From Ascaphus truei (taxonomy: Eukaryota > Chordata > Amphibia > Anura > Ascaphidae): a stretch of 64,000 nucleotides of DNA. Positions 50,130 through 64,000 of the stretch are shown piece after piece. A program made the translations under genes and the position numbers. The stretch is from the NCBI GenBank assembly GCA_036426205.1, contig CM071574.1, forward strand, positions 16,720,381 to 16,784,380, read 5' to 3'. The notes beneath the pieces are model-generated. The model made no database searches. It was not told the DNA's origin and worked only from the letters and a program-made list of their open reading frames with translations. Every line of letters begins with the position of its first letter. Position 1 is the stretch's first letter.

Positions 50130-50290
50130 AGTAGCCGCATCCAGAAAAAGCACGCCACCGGGTATAGGTTCCAAATCACAGATCTTTATTACCCTTCACC
50201 GGGGTATCGGAAACATAGTGAGCACACAACTTTGCCGGGGACACGCCTCAGTTCGTCAGGTGTTAATTACAAAGGGATGTGATGTCCTTT
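50130..50290. mobile_element. Repeat with degenerate hammerhead-like motif
   Basis: On the - strand CTGACGA (near 50258-50252) is followed about 25 nt later by GCAAAG rather than GAAAC. Surrounding words (cagatctttattacc, cgtcaggtg) resemble the Penelope-like repeats of this window. Weak evidence. Confidence 0.3.
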
Positions 50291-50405
50291 ATAAGGGTCC
50301 CGTACCCAGGGTTATGAATCCGGCAGTCAATCATATTCACATATGTAATGAGGCATCCCAAACATATTAGCATATTGTGTCATAATCCATAGATACCATA
50401 GAATA

Positions 50406-50560
50406 GGAGTGGCCAACTCCAGTCCTCAAGGGCCACCAACAGGCCAGGTATTAGGAATACCCCTGCTTCAACACAGGTGGCTCAATCATTCTGACTGAGC
50501 CACCTGTGCTGAAGCAGGAATATCCTTAAAACCTGACCTGCTGGTGGCCCTTGAGGACTG
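50406..50560. mobile_element. Foldback MITE (family 1), right end eroded
   Basis: Left arm ggagtggccaactccag through gcttcaacacagg, right arm cctgtgctgaagcagg through gtggcccttgaggactg; the right terminus is lost. Confidence 0.83.
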
Positions 50561-51968
50561 AACATCGCAAACCCGTCACAGATCATGGTATTTCTCCTAC
50601 TTTTGTGCCATTGTCATGTAATGCAGGAGGTATCTATGGATATTCCACTATTTGTACCCAAAGGTTCTAGGCTCCCCTCCAGAGTGGGAAATAGGAAAGG
50701 AGTGTGGGGAGGAGACGCTGTGGCAACCGTTGTACCACAATTGTGTTCTCACCTGTATCTACCGCTGTCGGTATTAGCCACACTAAATAACTAACTCACT
50801 GAGACCTGAGTGTTGCCTATATTAGCGAGTCTATTCCACTGTGTAATTGCGGGGAGAGCAGCTTCGGTATCTGCAGTATAGCCGGAATTGCAGTCTCCCG
50901 CTGCCTGGTCGTCCTGTATTGACAGCACTTTTCCACCACCACTGCTGAGGAAATAAGACGGCCAAAGGTGCAGAATCTCCCATTATGTGTATGATGTCAC
51001 TCCTCCCTACTTCATCTATTGACAGTGAACCAATCCAATGGACAAAGGCTTGATGCTGCATAATATAAACACTAGGCGATTGTCACAAACCTAGCCAAGT
51101 AAAGCAATTTATACCATAGTATACAAATAAAGAAAAAGACAATCATCACATTTTAACTGTACTGGTGGCCACTTTCAGATGGTTTGTATTTGCCATGACT
51201 GTGCTGACCCAGGAGGTGCTTTTTTTTTAACCTGCTTGATTAATATCAGATCATCTATCTTGTCTGCAATTTTATTTCGCTTTTATTCTCCAAGATGGGT
51301 AACTGTGGCTCTCTGATTACCTTGTTTTACAACCATTTATGTATTTATTGTGTAATTATTATTATTTTTTACATACATTGGAGATCTGAGCGCTCCCAAT
51401 TCTTTTCAGTTCTACACCCTTTCCCTCAGTGAAACATAGGACCAGAGCTTGTGACCGCTGCTTTTATTGGGAGAGAGACAAACAGCAAATTATGCTGACA
51501 CCGAATATGAATACTGGGCTTCTATATTAAAGATAGAGGTGGAGCTGCAACTTCTAAGACATATACTGTATTTGAAAAATTAGGTTGTTCCTGTCAGAAT
51601 GATATATTTGTAAGGAAGATTTCATACAAAAAGGCAGTTTAGCACTTTAAAATGACTGCATAATTGTAACCCCCCTCTGGTTTACTATGGCCTTAAGGAG
51701 TTAACTGTGGTCCCACACAGAGTAATGCATCATCTTCCATCAGATGGTGCTGGATGACTAGCCAGAATCATAGCCCCACCTCCTCTGTCCAGTGATAGTA
51801 ATGTCATTTCAGGAAGTATATAGTGGGGAGAGGCTTGTAGAAGGTTAGATCCCGGTAGAAGTTGAAGAGGAATCTCACTGTGAATAGGGCATATAGGTTT
51901 ATATGTACAGTATATCATATGGATCCCTTTGTTTAACATCCCACAGAGATAACTGCATGCTAGTCTAA

Positions 51969-52344
51969 GGCTGCGCCCATAGAGATGGGAGCAGTGCTGA
52001 ACCGCGCTGAGGCCCACCTGCTGAAGCCTGTGCGATTTCATGCACATGCAGGCGAGCCAGCGGGCGTGATTGGGAAGCTGGGCAGTGACGTCGCTGGGCC
52101 AATCGCCCGCGACACACCGACGTCACGGCCCTGTGACGTTGACGCTGCTTCTCGCTGATTGGATGTTTTCAGCCGACAGCATGCTGAAAAACCGCTTTGG
52201 CTGTCGGCTGAAAAATCCAACTCCTGAGAACACCTGCGGACGCTCGCGTGAGCCCCCTCTAAAGACATCCTCATTGAGGATGCCAGGGCTCAGCGCGGAG
52301 CGTCCGCGCTGCTCAGCGCTGCTTGTCCTTCTATGGACGCAGCC
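51969..52344. mobile_element. Harbinger-type MITE
   Basis: Ends ggctgcgcccatag and ctatggacgcagcc are inverted. Flanked by TAA (51966-51968) and TAT (52345-52347). Contains ccaatcgcccgcgac and tgacgtc words as in sibling copies. Confidence 0.75.
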
Positions 52345-52869
52345 TATGCCCAGAGGAGTTAGACAGGCCGCTGCCCCAAGGCATAGTTGGACCAGCCACA
52401 TCAGAGGGTCCATAGCCAACGCTCACCGGGAGGGCCATGTGATGGCATGCAGTACCCGAGACGGGGATACTAATCACAGACAGATATAGTACCAGGCACG
52501 GCAGGGGCGCAGCAGATATGAAGCAAAAAAAGGCATGATAGAGCAGCTGGATGCTACAGGTAACATACGATGTATTAAGCCTCAGCATCTCCCCAGCAGG
52601 CTGAGGTAGGGGCAGCTAGGGAAAACAAGGTTTAGACAGCGCAATGGAGAATGCTGTCATATCCATACCAAGGTCATGGTGTATGTTGATATAACAATAA
52701 AGCTGCTGTTTGATTCTTGCTATATCACGGCCGAGACACACAAATCCAGCACCCTGACCAGGTAATCAACTCTGAATAAATCAAGAGACATTGATGTAAA
52801 GTCCCTAGGTGCCGGGCAGGGAAGGTTACATAATATTCTCGAAATATTGCCAGGATACGCCTTTTTCCT

Positions 52870-53265
52870 CACTCGATTTAACTAAAATACGAATTCCCTC
52901 ACTCATGTCCAGGCTTCTCCTACTTGGCATTCCCCTTATCCCAACTCCAATCCATACAAAATGCTGCTGCCATCAGACTTATCCTCAATCACCACTCCAC
53001 ATCTGATGCTCCACGATTTAAATCTCCACACTGGATTCCCATTTCCTCCAGAATCAAATTGAAATTCATAGCTCTGATCTATAAAGCTCTGCCTACAACA
53101 TTCTTTTCTCAAAGTGCCTTATCAACTTCTCTCATGCTTCACCCTCTGGAATTCCCTATCACACATCATCACTCTCCCCCAGCTTCCAATCATAAAAACC
53201 AATTGAAAAAAACAAAAAAACTAACAACTAGCATTTCCAAGGAACCCTACCTAGCACACCCATAA
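52870..53265 (+). pseudogene. LINE reverse transcriptase fragment (L2/CR1-type)
   Basis: The + strand encodes LQSIQNAAAIRLI then SPHWIPISSRIKLKFIALIY and KALPTTFFS, the thumb region that follows the polymerase core in L2/CR1 elements. Frame shifts are present and there is no start or 3' signature. Confidence 0.75.
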
Positions 53266-53555
53266 CACCCCCTACCTTATTGGGACCATACTCCATCCCA
53301 CAATGAGCAGCCACTTTACCTTTTGTTTCAACATTCTCCCTCATTCTCTTTTGATATGTTTGTCCATATTTGTATGCAACTGTTTATGTAATTATTAAAC
53401 CTCTATCCCCCAATAAACAATCATCCTTACATATTTGCAGAAACTTTTTAGGTAAAAATATCATCCCGTTCTGGTTCCTTAAACTTGGTGCAAGAATATT
53501 ACTAACACACAACATCTACGTCCAGTGCTGCATACCTTGCTCACATTGTATAAGG

Positions 53556-53688
53556 CAGGGGTAGCCAACTCCAGTCCTCAAGGGCCACCAACAGGTCAGA
53601 TTTTCAGGATCTCTCTGCTTCAGCACAGGTAGTTCAATCAGTGGCTCAGTCATTGACTGAGCGACCTGTGCTGAAGCAGGGATATCTG
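53556..53688. mobile_element. Foldback MITE (family 1), truncated at a purine tract
   Basis: Starts caggggtagccaactccag; the right arm stops after gctgaagcagggatatc, where a GGAGGG-rich tract begins. Confidence 0.85.
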
Positions 53689-53800
53689 GGGGAGGGGGAA
53701 AAGGGAGAGAAAGGAGGGAGGGGGGAGAAAGGAGGGAGGGGGTGAAAGGAGGCGAGGGGGAGAAAGGAGGGAGGCGGGGGGGAAGAGAAAGGAGGGCTGG
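53689..53800. repeat. Purine-rich GGAGGG/GAAAGG repeat
   Basis: About 110 bases of G and A on the + strand with irregular gagaaaggagggaggg units. Confidence 0.9.
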
Positions 53801-54519
53801 GGGTGTTGCCACTTTAGCAAAAAAATGTAAAAATAGCACTTGACCACATTCATTGCCAGATCAGTCACATATATCTTCTAGCAGGAACTTAGGAAAAGGG
53901 CAGGATATGTTTGCGCGATTTTAATGGTGATAAAAATGAATAAAAGGCCTCCACACAGACTATTACTAAAATTTCTGGCATTTTAATCATTGTTGCAACA
54001 AGCTGATGAAAAATTGTATTGAGGAATGCAAATAGTTTTTTGTGCTTAATCCTATGTCGATTTACAAAATATATATAAACACACTCAAGGGGTTATTTAT
54101 TCAACACTGACCGGTACACTATTGCTCGTAAAATTCCATGGTCTTGGGTGTTTCCGTGTTATATTGCCCCAATCAGTTAAATAAATAACTCCTTTAGGGT
54201 CATTTAAAAATTGGATTTCAAGTAACAAAGAAATGGGATCAAATATAGCTTGCCATCAAATTCAGCTTTCTTCACATAGTGTAACTTGTAATCTGCAAGT
54301 CAAGGCAATTTTTTTAAATAACCTTCATTTTTAAATATATCTTACTGGCTACGGAAGCTCAACTAAAAACCAAGAGAAAAGGAAACCGCATGCAATTTCA
54401 AATGTAATTAATGAACAGGTCACAAACATATTTAATATACGATTGGACATTATCTTTTGATTGAAAATCATTAGCTTGCTAGGTGGATGTTGTTCTGGGC
54501 ATCTCATGAATAAATACTA

Positions 54520-55001
54520 GCACAGACTAAAAGACAAGGTTTTAATACTTCATAAAAATGTACAAAAATATTCCAATCAGAAGTATGTGTACCACAGAAA
54601 CTATTTTGAAGCAAGAGGAATATACTGCAAACAAAAAAAAAAACTGAACAAATAAAAAAATAGGACTTTGTCTAAATTGGAAGTACATTTTCCCACCTTT
54701 CCAAAGCCAAATGAAAAGATTGTTCATTTTCAAAACAAGTAAATTGCTCCTGTCACAAAGCTGGGGGCACATTCCTTTAATGGTTCTTAAGGCAACTCTC
54801 TGAAACTAAAAATTTACAACTGGATTTAACACCTTGGAAAGGAGGCCCATGTTACCTCCAATGGAGATTCCTTTTTCTGTACAAACAGCAGCTGTTTCAA
54901 CCAAGTGTTTTATTAATGGAACATAGAAGAATCCCCTGTTCTGAAGTCAAATTAGGCATTTATTACATGTTATTGTAAACATATTTGGTTTTAAGACATT
55001 C
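54520..55001 (-). other. PRPF40A: Probable PRPF40A 3' UTR
   Basis: AT-rich sequence after the stop, without recognised repeats. On the - strand there are AATAAA hexamers at 54959-54964 (very close to the stop) and 54908-54913, and an ATTAAA variant at 54541-54546 that could end a UTR of about 0.48 kb. The end is a guess. Confidence 0.4.
54541..54546 (-). promoter_or_regulatory. PRPF40A: Candidate poly(A) signal variant of PRPF40A
   Basis: ATTAAA on the - strand (TTTAAT on +). Canonical AATAAA alternatives are at 54908-54913 and 54959-54964. Confidence 0.3.
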
Positions 55002-62394
<7,393 letters not shown>

Positions 62395-62822
62395 TTAAAG
62401 TAGAAAGTGCCATATGAATTTATTTATGCCCAGCGTTATCATATAAAACCAATTGATTTTTTTTCAATTATCGAAGCTTTAATTTAAAAACCGCAGTCCT
62501 TCTACAGTACTGATAATCTAATCATCACTCAAGGTCACGAGGATTAAAATACTGGGTCACTAAATGTGAAAACATAAACAGACTAAGTGGAAGAATCTCA
62601 GAAGTCTGTTAATGACTTAAGACGTTAACTTCAGTTAATGTCTCAATAAGTGCCAACGGGGATCGTCAAAGCTCGGTAACGATGCGTTACTATAACAGCT
62701 AGTAGTGCTAAGGATATGCAAGAGAGGTGTTCACGCTAACAGAGCATATCCCCAGAGCTCCGCTATAGGCAACGCAGGGATGTAACGGAACATTAGCTAG
62801 ATCACCGGTGGGGTTAGCTAGA

Positions 62823-63805
62823 TCAGGGGTGAGCAAACTTTTTATGTCGAGCCCCCCTTTTCAGCCATAAAATTTCTCGGGCCCCCCCTGCCTGATGTAA
62901 TCAAAATCACATGGAAAAAAAAAACAAACAAAAAAAACCCTTTATTAAACGGTATACAATATAAATCCAAATATGTCTAAATACTTACATATTTCAACAG
63001 CTCGCACTTGCAAAATTAGGTTGCGTCCACGCTGCCGCTGAGAGCGGTGACATCACCAACTCTCCAAGCATGAGCACAGGGTGTTCTGCATAATTTTGCA
63101 AGCGTGGATCAGGGCTATTTGTGTGTGTGTGTGTGTGTGTGTTTGTCTCCCCAAGCGCCAAGCTTGGGAGAGCGTACGTGCACAAAGGCAATACTTTTGG
63201 GGGGCATTCATCCACCTCTTTGCTACCTCCCTTCCCTCTCCCCCCCACCCTTTTTTTTCTTCCTTCCCCTCCCTGCTTTTTGGCTTGCTATCCCCAGTGT
63301 CATCCACACTCCTACCTACATTATTTTTTTTTTTCTGTTTTCAATGTTGTGTTTTCACTTTTTTAAAATTATTTCTGTACATTCATAGTATGATTGATAC
63401 AGTGGCAGCCTACACTCTCACTTGCAGAGGATCGCAGCGAAGCAGGTTGCCAGCGGAGGAGAGCAGGACCACAGCGCTATTGCAGGGCAGACACCGTAAC
63501 GAGGGGCGTTTGACTTCACCGTGGTCGGGCGTGCTCCTCCCCCGTACCTCAGAAGCCCCTGTGCGTGCGCACACACACACACACACCATCACGTGGCCGC
63601 CACCTGCACTATCCTGTTCAGCCACCCGCACACATCTTCGGCTGCCCGCCCGTGCACATCTTCTTGGCCGCCCCTCGCGCACATCTTTTTCGTCCTCACG
63701 CGCACAGCGTCTGCCGGCCCGCGCACCCAGTTTTCGCCGCACGCCGCCTGCGCCCCCTAAATAATCTTGCGCCTCATTGCCCCCCCAGTTTGCGCACCAC
63801 TGCAT
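62823..63805. mobile_element. Possible long hAT-like element (family 2 ends)
   Basis: Starts caggggtgagcaaacttttt and ends ccagtttgcgcaccactg, inverted as in family 2. At about 983 bp it is three times longer than the others and encloses GT, pyrimidine-rich and CA stretches. The 8-bp flanks do not match, so it may be two elements or a composite. Confidence 0.5.
63116..63142. repeat. (GT)n microsatellite
   Basis: About 13 GT dinucleotides inside the family 2 element. Confidence 0.95.
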
Positions 63806-63825
63806 TACAACACACACTCACTCTC

Positions 63826-63833
63826 TCAATCAA

Positions 63834-63912
<79 letters not shown>

Positions 63913-63997
63913 CCCCGCCCACACACACACAATCCCCCCGCCCACACACACACAATCCCCCCGCCCACACACACACAATCCCCCCGCCCACACACAC
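63826..63997. repeat. (CA)n array passing into CACACAATCCCCCCGCC minisatellite
   Basis: About 80 bases of pure CA followed by four tandem units of roughly 24 bp (cacacacacaatccccccgc). The array runs into the terminal N bases. Confidence 0.95.
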
Positions 63998-64000
63998 NNN
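63998..64000. other. Ambiguous bases (assembly gap edge)
   Basis: Three N at the window end, immediately after the CA-rich array, so the true array length is unknown. Confidence 0.95.

Larger units (their letters stand above)
49451..54519. other. Intergenic region between FMNL2 and PRPF40A
   Basis: No gene recognised. Contains repeats at 50130-50290, 50406-50560, 51969-52344, 52870-53265 and 53556-53800. The stretches 49.5-50.1, 50.6-51.9 and 53.8-54.5 kb show nothing I can name. Confidence 0.6.

Overview
This is a eukaryotic nuclear window from a vertebrate, most likely an amphibian. It has short exons with GT-AG introns, proteins nearly identical to human orthologues, and introns packed with non-autonomous DNA transposons, LINE fragments and minisatellites. 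The amphibian call is an inference from repeat style, not proof. There is no bacterial, phage or CRISPR content.

Two genes are present, convergent (tail to tail). The + strand carries the 3' two-thirds of FMNL2, a formin-like actin nucleator/elongator: 19 shared coding exons (8645-41826) and three alternative terminal coding exons (43644-43735, 45550-45716, 47025-47134). The exons give the rest of the GBD/FH3 regulatory region, a coiled coil, a proline-rich FH1, the complete FH2 and the DAD. The - strand carries the 3' part of PRPF40A, a U1 snRNP-associated splicing factor: 12 coding exons from 62391 down to the stop at 55002, covering FF domains and the Lys/Arg/Ser/Glu-rich tail. Every exon listed has GT and AG borders, compatible phase and a codon count that matches the family. 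The same gene order is known for human FMNL2-PRPF40A, and the paralogous FMNL3-PRPF40B pair is also adjacent in human.

Layout: 1-8644 FMNL2 intron (GC-rich MITE cluster at 1.1-2.8 kb, 25-bp minisatellite at 4.3-5.3 kb, CA repeat); 8645-23594 FH3 and coiled-coil exons, with a dead L2/CR1-type LINE at 14.9-17.6 kb; 23237-24476 FH1 exons; 24477-30289 an intron with a 1-kb polypyrimidine tract and a 1.3-kb minisatellite; 30290-41826 FH2/DAD exons, interrupted by a 1.37-kb palindromic element carrying a hammerhead-ribozyme-like core; 43644-47134 alternative tails; 47135-55001 FMNL2 3' UTR, intergenic repeats and PRPF40A 3' UTR; 55002-62391 PRPF40A; 62392-63997 further PRPF40A intron with repeats, ending in a CA-rich array and an N gap.

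At least 16 copies or fragments of one foldback hAT-like MITE are scattered through the window, several with clean 8-bp target duplications. The most interesting signals are the hammerhead-like palindrome, the conserved three-way C-terminal choice of FMNL2 with an unusual read-through of one tail, and the transposon families whose target-site duplications can be read directly.
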